Assembly (NCBI GenBank): GCA_934661195.1
Contig: CAKUJD010000011.1
Coordinates: forward strand, 1-64,000
Reading direction: 5' to 3'
DNA from: an uncultured Muribaculaceae bacterium
Lineage (GTDB): Bacteria > Bacteroidota > Bacteroidia > Bacteroidales > Muribaculaceae
Length of the DNA: 64,000 bases
The notes below the pieces were generated by a model that had not been told where the DNA came from, searched no databases, and saw nothing but the letters and a program-made list of their open reading frames with translations. The position numbers and the translations under genes are program-made. Within the stretch, counting starts at the first letter, position 1; the number at the start of each line of letters is the position of its first letter. Positions 42,456 to 51,118 of this stretch are shown here, piece after piece.

Positions 42456-42842
42456 ATCAGTTGCGTTTTGCGTTGGCAAAGTTAACGCTTGTTTTTGACC
42501 TGTGCAACTTTTGCCGCATGTTTTTGCCATATTTTTTGTTTCGCTCGGAAAATTAAAAACGACAACAGAGACAATATGCTACAACATGCATGCCGAAAAT
42601 GGTTATTGACAGCAAGTCGGGAGGAAATAAAACGACAATAGAGACAATTTAGGACAAATCAGAGTCGACTTTTATCAATAAAAGTCTCCCCGGACGTTGT
42701 CTCCCATTGTCTCTATTGTCGTCTAAAACCCATGCGGTGGTTGTGTGGATGTGAAAAAGCCGGGGTCGGCACTCGTGCCGCTCCGGCTTTTTGCAGATAT
42801 AATTGTTATTAATTAATGGGGACGTAGTGAATGTGTGTGCGG
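42456..42842. repeat. Spacer with GACAATAGAGACAAT inverted repeat and nagA terminator
   Basis: ACGACAATAGAGACAAT (42632-42648) is inverted at 42706-42722. A GACTTTTA/TAAAAGTC hairpin (42667-42686) lies between them. A further partial copy, ACGACAACAGAGACAAT, is at 42559-42575. The same core makes the palindrome at 18087-18130. The nagA terminator follows at 42754-42792. No gene is seen. Confidence 0.75.
42754..42792 (-). terminator. Terminator of nagA (bidirectional-looking)
   Basis: AAAAAGCCGG (42754-42763) pairs with CCGGCTTTTT (42783-42792), with GGCAC/GTGCC stacked inside. On the minus strand the stem ends in CTTTTTCAC. Confidence 0.8.
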
Positions 42843-44009
42843 TCACATCTTGTCGGTGCCCTCCACCAGCTGGCCCATGGCATACACGCTGCGCAGGTTC
42901 AGCTCGTCGTCGAGCAGCAGCAGGTCGGCGTCTTTGCCGCGCTGCAGCGAGCCCTTGCGGTCGTAGATGCCCATGATGCGGGCCGGAGTCTCCGAAGCCA
43001 TGCGGCAGGCGTCGTTCAGCGGAATGCCGGCAATATTCACGGCGGTGCGGATCAGGCGGTCCATGGTGGCGATGCTGCCGGCCAGTGCCGAGCGGTCGCT
43101 AAGCTTGCACACGCCGTCTTCAATAATCACACGCGGGTCGAAGGCCTCCTTGCTGTCGCTGGCGGTCACGGCCAGGGCGTCGGTGATGAGTGCGGTGCGC
43201 TCCACGCCCTTGGTGCGGTAGATGAGTTGCAGGATAGGGGCGGGCACGTGGATGCCGTCGGTTATCATCTCCACCGTCATGCGCTCCATCAGATACACGC
43301 TCTCCACCGTGCCGGCGTGCTTAAACTCGCGCACGTTGTGGAAGCCTGGCATGGCGTTGTAGAAGTGTGTGGCGTGGCTGTAGCCGGCCTCGTAGGCGGC
43401 CTTCACGTCGTCGTAGGTGGCTGCCGTGTGGCCAATGGCTGCCAGCACTCCCTTGCTCACTATGTAGCGGCCCATCTCAATGGCGCCGGGCAGCTCGGGG
43501 GCCACGTCCCAGCGGCGCAGGCAGCTGTAGTCTTCCACTATGTGCTTGTATTCCTTGGGGTCGGGGTTGCGGATGATTTCGGGCATCTGCGCGCCGGCCT
43601 TCTTGGGATTGAAGTATGGGCCTTCGAGGTGCAGGCCCATTATGGGGCTGCCCGGCTCCTTCATCAGCTCGTCGCAAGTGGCGCAGGCGTCCTCAATCAT
43701 CTTCAGCGTCGACGACGACAGGGTGGGGAAGATGGCTGTGGTGCCGTGCTTCATGTGGGCCTGGGCGGCCACCTTGAAGGCCTCGGCCGTGCCCTCCATA
43801 AAGTCGCGTCCGCCGCCGCCGTGGCAGTGCAGCTCAATGCCGCCGGGCACCACGTGCATGCCGCGGGCGTCAACGGTTTTCTCGGCCTTGGGCTCGATGT
43901 TGCTGCCTTTGCGTATCTCCACTATGCGGCCGCCGTCCATCAGCACGCTGCCTCCGCATATCCATCCTTCAGGTGTAAGGATGTGACCATTGTAAATTTG
44001 AGTCAACAT
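42843..44009 (-). CDS. nagA: N-acetylglucosamine-6-phosphate deacetylase
   Basis: A 388-residue amidohydrolase. Metal- and substrate-binding motifs in order: IELHCHGGGGRDFMEG (HxH-like), GLHLEGPYFNPKKAGAQ (metal Glu), AAIGHTAATYDD, SHATHFYNAMPGFH (His plus the NAM segment) and ALITDALAVTA (catalytic Asp). It makes glucosamine-6-phosphate and acetate from GlcNAc-6-P, linking chitin, mucin or wall-derived GlcNAc to central metabolism. It pairs functionally with GlmM at 20027. No nagB is in the window, and the gene is monocistronic with its own terminator. Confidence 0.93.
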   Translation of the reverse strand: MLTQIYNGHILTPEGWICGGSVLMDGGRIVEIRKGSNIEPKAEKTVDARGMHVVPGGIELHCHGGGGRDFMEGTAEAFKVAAQAHMKHGTTAIFPTLSSSTLKMIEDACATCDELMKEPGSPIMGLHLEGPYFNPKKAGAQMPEIIRNPDPKEYKHIVEDYSCLRRWDVAPELPGAIEMGRYIVSKGVLAAIGHTAATYDDVKAAYEAGYSHATHFYNAMPGFHNVREFKHAGTVESVYLMERMTVEMITDGIHVPAPILQLIYRTKGVERTALITDALAVTASDSKEAFDPRVIIEDGVCKLSDRSALAGSIATMDRLIRTAVNIAGIPLNDACRMASETPARIMGIYDRKGSLQRGKDADLLLLDDELNLRSVYAMGQLVEGTDKM

Positions 44010-44063
44010 AGGGTGTTATCGTTGTTTTGTGATTAGTTTTCTTATAGTTGTTTTCTGCACAGG

Positions 44064-44071
44064 CAAAGGTA
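44064..44071 (-). promoter_or_regulatory. Candidate -7 box (TACCTTTG) for nagA
   Basis: TACCTTTG on the minus strand, 55 bases before the nagA start. The -33 region is not a clean TTTG. Confidence 0.4.
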
Positions 44072-44170
44072 GTGGGTTTTGTGTTACATTGTCATGCAAT
44101 GTAACGTGTTTTTTGAATTATTGACACTTTTTCAGTTATGCGGCGCTTGCCTCCACCAGAGCTGATGAAA

Positions 44171-44216
44171 CAATCGGCGCGGCAATGCCTTTATTGCTAA
44201 AAGCATTGCCGCGCCG
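44171..44216 (-). terminator. Hairpin after the OmpH-like lipoprotein gene
   Basis: CGGCGCGGCAATGC (44175-44188) pairs with GCATTGCCGCGCCG (44203-44216), with a 14-base loop. On the minus strand ATTGTTTCATC follows, only moderately T-rich. Confidence 0.6.
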
Positions 44217-44260
44217 GCTGCGTGCGCCCTTGGGGGCGGCGCGCATAGTTCCTTGGAGGG

Positions 44261-44845
44261 TTATTTCTTGCTTACTTTGTTGTAGCGCTTGTTTAGGCCC
44301 TCAACCACCTCGTTGGTCACGTCAAACTTGGGGTCGGCATAGAGTGTGGCCGACTTCAGCAGCACCATGTCGAAGCCCTTCTCCTTGGCATACACCTTAA
44401 GGTAGTTGCTGATGGAGTCTTGCAGCTGGCGGCTGTTTTGGGCATATTCGCTCTGAATGCTCTGCTGCATTTTGCCCAGATAGGTCTGGGCGTCGCTCTG
44501 CATCTTCTGCAGCTTGGCCTGGTCGCTGTTGAAGCTCTCCTGGGTGAGGTATTGGTTGTTCTTGTATTTCTGCTGCATTGTGCTGCCAAACTTGTTGATT
44601 TCGGTGCTGCGCTGCTGCTGGGCGGCGTCGAGCTGGTTCTGGCGGCGGAGCATGCTCTCGTTGAGGTCCTTGGCCAGGTTATATTTTTCCATAATGGTGT
44701 CGCCGTCAACGTAGCGGATGGTCATAGCCTGCTCGGTGGCTCCCTGAGGCAGGCTCTGCTTGGCAGGTTCTTGCTTCTTCTCGTTGCACGAGCCGAGCGT
44801 CAGCGCGGCTGCAAGGGCAAAAACTGTGAGATGTTTGTAGTTCAT
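44261..44845 (-). CDS. OmpH/Skp-like lipoprotein
   Basis: A 194-residue protein started at the ATG at 44845 (MNYKHLTVFALAAALTLGSC), which gives a clean lipobox LTLGSC. The mature chain begins with the OmpH pattern IRYVDGDTIMEKYNLAKDL. A long polar coiled coil rich in Gln follows (NQLDAAQQQRSTEINKFGSTMQQKYKNNQ...), then a C-terminal strand-helix (MVLLKSATLYADPKFDVTNEVV). It is a lipid-anchored relative of the chaperone at 33520. Confidence 0.85.
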   Translation of the reverse strand: MNYKHLTVFALAAALTLGSCNEKKQEPAKQSLPQGATEQAMTIRYVDGDTIMEKYNLAKDLNESMLRRQNQLDAAQQQRSTEINKFGSTMQQKYKNNQYLTQESFNSDQAKLQKMQSDAQTYLGKMQQSIQSEYAQNSRQLQDSISNYLKVYAKEKGFDMVLLKSATLYADPKFDVTNEVVEGLNKRYNKVSKK

Positions 44846-44888
44846 ATCTGTGTATGTAAAGTGTATTGTGTTATTAATCAATCGTTAG

Positions 44889-45083
44889 TCAGCTGTCGTA
44901 GAACTCGCTGTCGCGCGGGCAACTGATGCCGCGGCTGCGCATGCTGGGGTTGCCGTGGATGTGCGTGTTGGGAAACCGGCCGCCCTTCACAAAGAATATC
45001 TTCACGCCGAGCAGCACCACGGCCACGCCCACCAGCACCACGGCAAGGCCTGCCACGAGCAGTATGTTGAGCGATATAGTCAT
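44889..45083 (-). CDS. Small single-pass membrane protein (64 aa)
   Basis: A short but well-formed gene. A hydrophobic helix (ISLNILLVAGLAVVLVGVAVVLLGVKIFFV) is followed by KGGRFPNTHIHGNPSMRSRGISCPRDSEFYDS. The tail FVKGGRFPxxHxxxNPxMRxxGIxC is a pattern I recall from small conserved Bacteroidales membrane proteins of unknown function. It lies 43 bases before the OmpH-like lipoprotein gene on the same strand, so the two may be co-expressed. Confidence 0.75.
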   Translation of the reverse strand: MTISLNILLVAGLAVVLVGVAVVLLGVKIFFVKGGRFPNTHIHGNPSMRSRGISCPRDSEFYDS

Positions 45084-45245
45084 TAGCTTTTCACAAATTT
45101 CTATGCAAATATATGAAACCTTTGCGAGTTTTCCGCCTATTTCAAATTATTTTCGTAACTTAGCGAGTGAAATGTTAATTATTTAACATTAGTTTAATCC
45201 AAACAACGCTAACTAACGTTTAACGTTCTAAATATATTAGAAATT

Positions 45246-46706
45246 ATGACAATTAAAGACTTGAAACCGGCTTTGGTCTGGAACATCTTCGACCAGATTA
45301 CAAAGGTGCCGCGTCCCTCTAAGAAGGAAGGCAAAATGCGTGAGTTCCTCGTTGACTTCGCCAAGAAGCACAACCTCGAGTGCAAGACCGACGAAATAGG
45401 CAATGTGGCCATCTTCCGTCCCGCAGCCCCTGGCTACGAGAACGCCAAGAAGGTGGTGCTGCAAGGCCACATGGACATGGTGTGCGAGAAAAACAAGGAC
45501 GCCAAGCACGACTTCGACAAAGATCCCATCGAGACCATCGTTGAAGGCGACTGGGTGCGCGCCAACGGCACCACTCTGGGCGCCGACGACGGCATCGGCG
45601 TGGCCGGCGCGCTGGCTGCGCTCATCGACCCCGACCTCAAGGTGGGCCCCCTGCAGGGCTTCTTCACCGTCGACGAGGAGACCGGCCTCACTGGCGCAAG
45701 CAACGTGGGCGAGGGCATGCTCAGCGGCGACTACCTGCTCAACCTCGACAGTGAGGACGATGGTGTGATCACCATGGGCTGCGCCGGTGGCATCGACACT
45801 GTGGCCACCTACACCTACAAGCCCGTGGCTGCTCCCGCCGGTTATGTGTTCTTTAAGGTCGACATGTCGAAACTGCAGGGCGGACACTCGGGCAGCGACA
45901 TCAACGCCGGACGCGCCTGCGCCACCAAGCTCATCGTGCGCCTGCTGTGGGACATCAAGCAGACACACGACCTGGCACTGGCCAAGATCGACGCCGGCAA
46001 CCTGCGCAACGCCATCGCCTATGAGGCTCACGCAGTGTTTGGCATCAAGGCCGAGGACAAAGAGGCCGTTTCGGTGCTCTTCAATACCTTTGTGGCCGAT
46101 GTCAAGAACGAATACAAACTCGTGGAACCCGACATGGAAATCAAAATCGAGAGCGTCGACACCCCCGCCGAAGTCATCGACAAGGAGTCGGCCTACGCCC
46201 TCATCAACTCGGTGTATGTGGCCCCCCACGGAGTGCTCTCGATGAGCCTCGACATCGACGACCTGGTGGAGACTTCTACCAACCTCGCCAGCATCAAGAT
46301 GAAGGAAGGCAACAAGGTGGTGGTCACCACCTCGCAGCGCAGCGCAGTGGAAAGCCGCAAATACGATGCCGCACACCGCGTGGAGCAGGCCTTCAAGCTT
46401 GGCGGCGCCGAGGTCACCCACACTCAGGGCTATCAGGGCTGGGAGCCAAACCTCGACAACAAGATTCTTAAGACTGCCGTCGACGCTTGGGAACGCCTCT
46501 ATGGCGTCAAGCCAGTGGTCAACGCCATCCACGCCGGCCTGGAGTGCGGCCTCTTCCTCAAGGTGTGCCCGCACATGGACATGATCTCGTTTGGCCCCAC
46601 ACTGCAAGGCGTGCACTCGCCCAAGGAGCGCTGCCACATCCCCGCTGTGCAGAAGTTCTGGGACTTCATCGTGGAAATCCTTAAGACTGTTGCCAACGAG
46701 AAGTAA
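45246..46706 (+). CDS. pepD: Aminoacyl-histidine dipeptidase (peptidase D, M20C)
   Basis: A 486-residue cytoplasmic metallopeptidase. It opens LKPALVWNIFDQITKVPRPSKKEGKM, as PepD does. Zinc ligands and catalytic residues: VLQGHMDMVCE (His, catalytic Asp), TTLGADDGIGVAGALA (bridging Asp) and FTVDEETGLTGASN (the catalytic Glu pair). VSFGPTLQGVHSPKE carries the final His. It splits dipeptides such as carnosine-like Xaa-His and a broad range of others, and may also process L-Ala-L-Glu-type products. Monocistronic, with a terminator at 46780. Confidence 0.93.
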   Translation: MTIKDLKPALVWNIFDQITKVPRPSKKEGKMREFLVDFAKKHNLECKTDEIGNVAIFRPAAPGYENAKKVVLQGHMDMVCEKNKDAKHDFDKDPIETIVEGDWVRANGTTLGADDGIGVAGALAALIDPDLKVGPLQGFFTVDEETGLTGASNVGEGMLSGDYLLNLDSEDDGVITMGCAGGIDTVATYTYKPVAAPAGYVFFKVDMSKLQGGHSGSDINAGRACATKLIVRLLWDIKQTHDLALAKIDAGNLRNAIAYEAHAVFGIKAEDKEAVSVLFNTFVADVKNEYKLVEPDMEIKIESVDTPAEVIDKESAYALINSVYVAPHGVLSMSLDIDDLVETSTNLASIKMKEGNKVVVTTSQRSAVESRKYDAAHRVEQAFKLGGAEVTHTQGYQGWEPNLDNKILKTAVDAWERLYGVKPVVNAIHAGLECGLFLKVCPHMDMISFGPTLQGVHSPKERCHIPAVQKFWDFIVEILKTVANEK

Positions 46707-46779
46707 CAGCACCATAATAAGCAAGCCAACATCGTGCCCGCCCCGGCAATTGGGGCACGGCTGATATCCATAGGGTTGG

Positions 46780-46837
46780 GGCCAAACAAGTGCGCCGCAT
46801 CGCGTCGGCCGCGCTTGCTTGGCCTCACCTTTTTTAT
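46780..46837 (+). terminator. Terminator after pepD
   Basis: GGCCAAACAAGTGCG (46780-46794) pairs imperfectly (two mismatches) with CGCGCTTGCTTGGCC (46810-46824). TCACCTTTTTTATT follows. It lies directly before the start of the muramidase gene. Confidence 0.65.
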
Positions 46838-46853
46838 TAAAATGCCACACATT

Positions 46854-47618
46854 ATGAAATATTTCAGAGAATTGCAACGCATCTTGCCCGCCGGCCTCGC
46901 GCTGGTGGCAATAGCAGCCTTTGCCGGCAGCCAGCAGCCAGCCGACACCGCCAATGTTGAAAACGCCGCCACCAAGCGCCTCGAGGCCAGCCACCACGAC
47001 CTCACCGAAGACGACTTCCCCGACTCGGCGGCCGACCGCTATTCGCGCCTCACCGAGCTCGACTACCGCAAGGTGGCCGACGAGCTTGGCGTGGAGGTGG
47101 CCGCCATCAAGGCCCTGGCCAAGATCGAGGCAGGCAACGCCGGCTTTGTGGCCCCTGGCAAGCCAATCATCAACTTCGACCTCACTGTGTTTCGCCAGAT
47201 GCTGCGCCGCAGCGGCATCTCGCTGGCCGAGGCGCGCCGCAAGGCCCCGGTGGCCTTCGCCGGAGTCAATGTGCGCCGCTACGGCTCGTATGGCGCGGCC
47301 CAGCATGCCCGCCTTCGCTCGGCCTCGGCCGTGAGCCGCGAGGTGGCCTATAAGTCAACGTTCTGGGGCATGTTCCAGATAGGCGGCTTCAACTACCGCC
47401 AGTGCGATTGCTCGTCGGTGTTTGAGTTCGCCAAGCTAATGAGCCAGAGTGAGGCCATGCAGCTCGAGCTGTTTGCCCGCTTCATCCGCGCCAACAATCT
47501 TGTGCGCTACGTGCGCGCCCGCAACTGGTATGCCTTTGCCAAGGCCTACAACGGAGGCCGCGTGGTCAAGGGCTACGCCGCCCGCATGGCCCGCGAATAC
47601 GCCCGCTTCAAGCGCTGA
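46854..47618 (+). CDS. Exported N-acetylmuramidase-family (DUF3380-like) protein
   Basis: A 254-residue protein started at 46854 (MKYFRELQRILPAGLALVAIAAFAG); an ATG four codons earlier is possible. An N-terminal membrane/signal helix precedes a linker of about 50 residues. The catalytic domain has VAAIKALAKIEAGNAGF (with the likely catalytic Glu in KIEAG), KSTFWGMFQIGGFNYRQCD and YAFAKAYNGG. These are hallmarks of the N-acetylmuramidase/DUF3380 family of wall hydrolases, best known from phage endolysins. Here it is a stand-alone chromosomal gene with no phage context. Confidence 0.82.
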   Translation: MKYFRELQRILPAGLALVAIAAFAGSQQPADTANVENAATKRLEASHHDLTEDDFPDSAADRYSRLTELDYRKVADELGVEVAAIKALAKIEAGNAGFVAPGKPIINFDLTVFRQMLRRSGISLAEARRKAPVAFAGVNVRRYGSYGAAQHARLRSASAVSREVAYKSTFWGMFQIGGFNYRQCDCSSVFEFAKLMSQSEAMQLELFARFIRANNLVRYVRARNWYAFAKAYNGGRVVKGYAARMAREYARFKR

Positions 47619-48051
47619 CGCTTTGCTGCATTTATGCCCTTATTCCGCTTCCGCGCATCCTCCTTCAGTCTGCTAAGGCCGGTTGTGCGTGGGGGGGGTG
47701 CTGTGCGCGCACAAAAAAAGAAAGCCCTGCTCTCACGAGTAGGACTCACATAATACTTATGAATAGAATCTGTATAGAAAAGTGCTATTAATATATGTGC
47801 TGCAAAGTTCGTGAAAAATTATGGCTTTACACAATTATTCTGGACTTAAAATTGGTTGTTTTTTCTATAAAAACAGTCGTGAATGCCTCGCGGCTGCCGA
47901 TGCGGGAAAAATGTTGCGGTGAAATTGGTAACTTTTTCGGTGAAATTATTTGTGCCCGCTTGGCTGCAAGAAGCTAATTTTGCACCAGTGAAACTGAAAT
48001 CAGTCAGCAACAGCAAAAACAACACATACACACAACAGTCAATATCTAATT
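47619..48051. other. Spacer before the DXS-like gene
   Basis: AT-rich and gene-free. It contains a run of eight Gs (47691-47698), a short A7 run, and a repeated CGGTGAAATT motif around 47916-47946. The promoter at 47949-47982 serves the next gene. I see no terminator with a clear U tract for the muramidase gene. Confidence 0.6.
47949..47982 (+). promoter_or_regulatory. Promoter of the DXS-like gene
   Basis: TTTG (47949-47952), a 22-base spacer and TAATTTTG (47975-47982), giving a leader of about 60 bases before the ATG at 48052. Confidence 0.65.
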
Positions 48052-49830
48052 ATGGCAAAAGAAGATTATCCCTATCTTAGCAAGGTGTCGTCGCCAGCCG
48101 ATGTCAAGGCCATGGACGCCGACCAGCTCCGCGGCCTTGTGTCCGACATACGCAAGGCCCTGCTGCTTAAACTCAGCCGCCACGGCGGCCACGTGGGTCC
48201 CAACCTGGGCATGGTGGAGGCCACCATTGCCCTGCACCGCGTGTTTAATTCGCCAGCCGACAAGCTGGTGTGGGACGTGTCGCACCAAAGCTACACCCAC
48301 AAGATGCTCACCGGCCGCGCCGAGGCGTTTATGAGCCCCGAGCACTACGACGACGTCACCGGCTACACCTGCCCGTGGGAAAACGAGCACGACTTGTTTG
48401 AAATAGGCCACACCTCCACTTCGGTAGCCCTTGCCACCGGTTTGGCCAAGGCCCGCGACCTGGCCGGCGGCCACTACAACGTGATTGCCATCATCGGCGA
48501 CGGCTCGCTCAGCGGAGGCGAGGCATACGAGGGCCTCAACATGGCTGCCGAGCTCGGCACCAACTTCATCGTTGTGGTCAACGACAACGAGATGTCGATT
48601 GCCGAAAACCACGGCGGATACATCAACAACCTCAACCTGCTGCGCGCCACTCAGGGCAAGGCCGAGTGCAACATGTTCAAGGCCATGGGCTTCGACTATC
48701 TGTATGTGGAGCAGGGCAACGACATCGCCGCCCTCACTGCCGCATTCCAGCAAGTGAAGGACACCCCAAAGCCCACCGTGGTACACATCCACACCCTCAA
48801 GGGCAAAGGCTACGAGCCAGCCGAGCAGCGCAAGGAGGAGTTTCACTGGCACATGCCGTGGAATCTGGCCACAGGCCGCAGCGACGACGATGACAGTGGC
48901 GAAAACTACAGCGACATCACAGCGCGCTTCCTGCTTGGCGCCATGAAGCGCGATCCTAAGCTGGTGGCCATTTCGGCCGCCGTGCCCACCATGATGGGCT
49001 TCACGCCCGAGCGCCGCGCCGAGGCCGGCAAGCAATATGTGGACGTGGGCATCGCCGAGGCCGAAGCCGTGGCAATGTCGTCGGGCCTGGCCAAGGCCGG
49101 CGCCCATCCGGTGTTCTGCACCGCCTCGTCGTTCTTCCAGCGCACCTACGACCAGCTGTCGCAGGACGTGTGCATCAACCGCTGCCCAGCCACATTCATC
49201 GTGGCCGCTGGCACGGTGCTGGGCATGAACGATGTCACCCACCTGGGCTTCTTCGACATTCCGCTCATCAGCAACATCCCGAATATGGTCTACCTTGCCC
49301 CCACCACCGTGGAGGAATACCTGGCCATGCTGCAGTGGAGCATCAGCCAAAGCCAGGACCCCGTGGCCATAAAGCTGCCCGGAGGCCCTGTGCGCCACTC
49401 GCAGGACAAAGTGCAGGCCGACTACAGCCGGCTCAACCAGTATGAGGCCACACGCCGCGGCTCGCGCGTGGCTCTGCTTGGCCTGGGCACATTCCACCAC
49501 CTCGCCAACGAGGTGGCCGACGCCCTCAAGCAGCAGCTCGGCGTTGAGGCCACGGTGGTCAACCCTCGCTACATCACCGGCCTCGACACAGCCATGCTCG
49601 ATTCGCTCAAGGCCGACCACCAGGTGGTGGTCACCATCGAAGACGGCCAGCTCGACGGCGGCTTTGGCGAGAAGATAGCCCGCTACTACGGCCCCACAGC
49701 CGTGCGCGTGCTCAACTACGGCCTCAAGAAGGAGTTCGTCGACCGCTACGACTACGCCGCCATACTAAGCGACAACCGCCTCACCGCACCGCAGATCACA
49801 GCCGACGTGGCCTCGCTCCTCGCCAAGTAG
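48052..49830 (+). CDS. Divergent 1-deoxy-D-xylulose-5-phosphate synthase-like enzyme
   Basis: A 592-residue thiamine-diphosphate enzyme of the DXS/transketolase group, about 30-50 residues shorter than standard DXS. ThDP motifs: HVGPNLGMVEATIALH, IIGDGSLSGGEAYEGLN (Mg/ThDP GDG) and VVNDNEMSI. The catalytic Glu is in VDVGIAEAEAVAMSSG. Against standard DXS, the segment normally reading YDQxxHDV is YDQLSQDV, and DRAGxVGxDGxTHQG is AAGTVLGMNDVTHLGF. The PVDGHD motif is YVEQGND. It therefore looks like the shorter DXS-like paralogue class rather than the essential MEP-pathway enzyme. Substrate uncertain. Confidence 0.82.
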   Translation: MAKEDYPYLSKVSSPADVKAMDADQLRGLVSDIRKALLLKLSRHGGHVGPNLGMVEATIALHRVFNSPADKLVWDVSHQSYTHKMLTGRAEAFMSPEHYDDVTGYTCPWENEHDLFEIGHTSTSVALATGLAKARDLAGGHYNVIAIIGDGSLSGGEAYEGLNMAAELGTNFIVVVNDNEMSIAENHGGYINNLNLLRATQGKAECNMFKAMGFDYLYVEQGNDIAALTAAFQQVKDTPKPTVVHIHTLKGKGYEPAEQRKEEFHWHMPWNLATGRSDDDDSGENYSDITARFLLGAMKRDPKLVAISAAVPTMMGFTPERRAEAGKQYVDVGIAEAEAVAMSSGLAKAGAHPVFCTASSFFQRTYDQLSQDVCINRCPATFIVAAGTVLGMNDVTHLGFFDIPLISNIPNMVYLAPTTVEEYLAMLQWSISQSQDPVAIKLPGGPVRHSQDKVQADYSRLNQYEATRRGSRVALLGLGTFHHLANEVADALKQQLGVEATVVNPRYITGLDTAMLDSLKADHQVVVTIEDGQLDGGFGEKIARYYGPTAVRVLNYGLKKEFVDRYDYAAILSDNRLTAPQITADVASLLAK

Positions 49831-49979
49831 CCAAAATAGTCAGTAATCACAATCATACTTACGCCCGCAGGGCCGGCCTCTCAACCAGCAGAGTCCGGCC
49901 CTGCCTCGTGTTTCGCGTTAATAAACTGATATTATGCTATAAAGAGTTAAAAGGAGGGGTGGGGCGGCGCCTTTTTTGC

Positions 49980-49987
49980 TATTTTTG
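49980..49987 (+). promoter_or_regulatory. Candidate -7 box (TATTTTTG) for the alpha/beta hydrolase gene
   Basis: TATTTTTG lies 56 bases before the ATG at 50043. No good TTTG is seen 20 bases upstream. Confidence 0.4.
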
Positions 49988-50042
49988 CAGCCGTGCGCGC
50001 TGCGGCAAGTGCCGCGTGGCGCGCCTACTTGTTTGCAAGAGA

Positions 50043-50984
50043 ATGAAGAAGAATATGACTGACGCAAAACGTGCAATATCGTCGCTGGCTCTGGCCGTGG
50101 CCACGATAGTGGCGGCCCTCGCGCCGCAGCTGGCCTGGGCCAGGGTGCGCGCCTTTCGCGGCGCAGTGCCCGACAGCTACAACTTTTGGCTCTACGAGCC
50201 TGAATATGCCGACAGCGCCTCGGCCCACTCAGGCTCGCGCTATGACTACAGCAACCGCCTGCCGCTGCTGCTGTTTCTGCACGGCCAGAGCCTGTGCGGC
50301 AACGACCTGAACCGCGTGCGCCGCTACGGCTCGATAGCCGCCGTGGAGATGGGGCGCGTGATCGACGCCTACGTGGTGGCCCCGCAGTGCAACACCGCCG
50401 GCTGGCGCCCCGAGCGCCTCAAGCGCATAGTCGACTGGGCCATCGCCAACTACAATGTCGACCCCGACCGCGTGTGCGTGATGGGCATGAGCCTTGGCGG
50501 ATACGGCACCATTGACTACTGCAGCGCCTATCCCGACTCGGTGGCGGCCGCCATGGCCCTGTGTGGCGGCGGCACTGCCAAAGACTTCAGCGGTCTCAAC
50601 CGCGTGCCGCTGTGGATAATCCACGGCACAGCCGACCGCGCCGTGCCAGTGGCACAGTCGCGCCGGGTGGTGGAGGCCATGAAGGCCGCAGGGCCCACAC
50701 CGCTGCTGCGCTACGACGAGTGGCCCGGAGTGAACCACGGCCAGCTGGCGCGGCTGCTGTATATGCAGGAAACCTACGACTGGCTGCTGTCGCACTCGCG
50801 GGCCGACTCGCCACGCACCGTCAACCGCTGGGTCGACATCTTGCCCGAGTTCATGCGCGAGGCCTACTCCGACATGGACAAGGCCTCGGCCAGCGCCAAC
50901 CGCGTGCAGCCGGCAGGCCGCAGCAATCCGCGCAAGACCGCCGCAGCAGCCACGGGCAAAAAACGCTCGCGCAAGCGCCGCTGA
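50043..50984 (+). CDS. Exported alpha/beta hydrolase (esterase/predicted peptidase type)
   Basis: A 313-residue protein. The start at 50043 (MKKNMTDAKRA) gives a signal sequence ending LAWA; a longer upstream frame has no signal-like start. The fold is clear: LLLFLHGQSLCGND (oxyanion loop), the nucleophile elbow VMGMSLGGYGTID, the acid IIHGTADRAVPV and the histidine WPGVNHGQL. This is the dienelactone hydrolase/phospholipase-like group that includes predicted peptidases. The C-terminal 40 residues are Lys/Arg/Ala-rich (GKKRSRKRR), unusual for a secreted enzyme and possibly involved in wall or nucleic-acid contact. Confidence 0.82.
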   Translation: MKKNMTDAKRAISSLALAVATIVAALAPQLAWARVRAFRGAVPDSYNFWLYEPEYADSASAHSGSRYDYSNRLPLLLFLHGQSLCGNDLNRVRRYGSIAAVEMGRVIDAYVVAPQCNTAGWRPERLKRIVDWAIANYNVDPDRVCVMGMSLGGYGTIDYCSAYPDSVAAAMALCGGGTAKDFSGLNRVPLWIIHGTADRAVPVAQSRRVVEAMKAAGPTPLLRYDEWPGVNHGQLARLLYMQETYDWLLSHSRADSPRTVNRWVDILPEFMREAYSDMDKASASANRVQPAGRSNPRKTAAAATGKKRSRKRR

Positions 50985-51084
50985 CGCTTGCAGATGCGTG
51001 CCAAACTATGTTAAATCGGACTCGGTTTTCATTAAATCGAGCACCGACAGTGGCAAATCGGCGGCAAATATCGCCTTTTTTTGC

Positions 51085-51092
51085 TAACTTTG
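51085..51092 (+). promoter_or_regulatory. Candidate -7 box (TAACTTTG) for the glycogen-synthase-like gene
   Basis: TAACTTTG matches TAnnTTTG, 27 bases before the ATG at 51119. No clear -33 box is seen. Confidence 0.4.
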
Positions 51093-51118
51093 CACCGACA
51101 TATAATGTACACTGCACC

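Noticed and set aside
45237..47306. A 689-codon minus-strand frame spanning pepD and the muramidase gene
   Set aside because: It covers two real plus-strand genes and their terminator and shows no domain.
46854..47618. Muramidase gene considered as a prophage endolysin remnant
   Set aside because: No holin, tail, portal or integrase gene is nearby and the base composition matches its neighbours.
50561..51118. An in-frame upstream extension of the glycogen-synthase-like gene
   Set aside because: It is out of frame with, and inside, the alpha/beta hydrolase gene. The family start matches the ATG at 51119.
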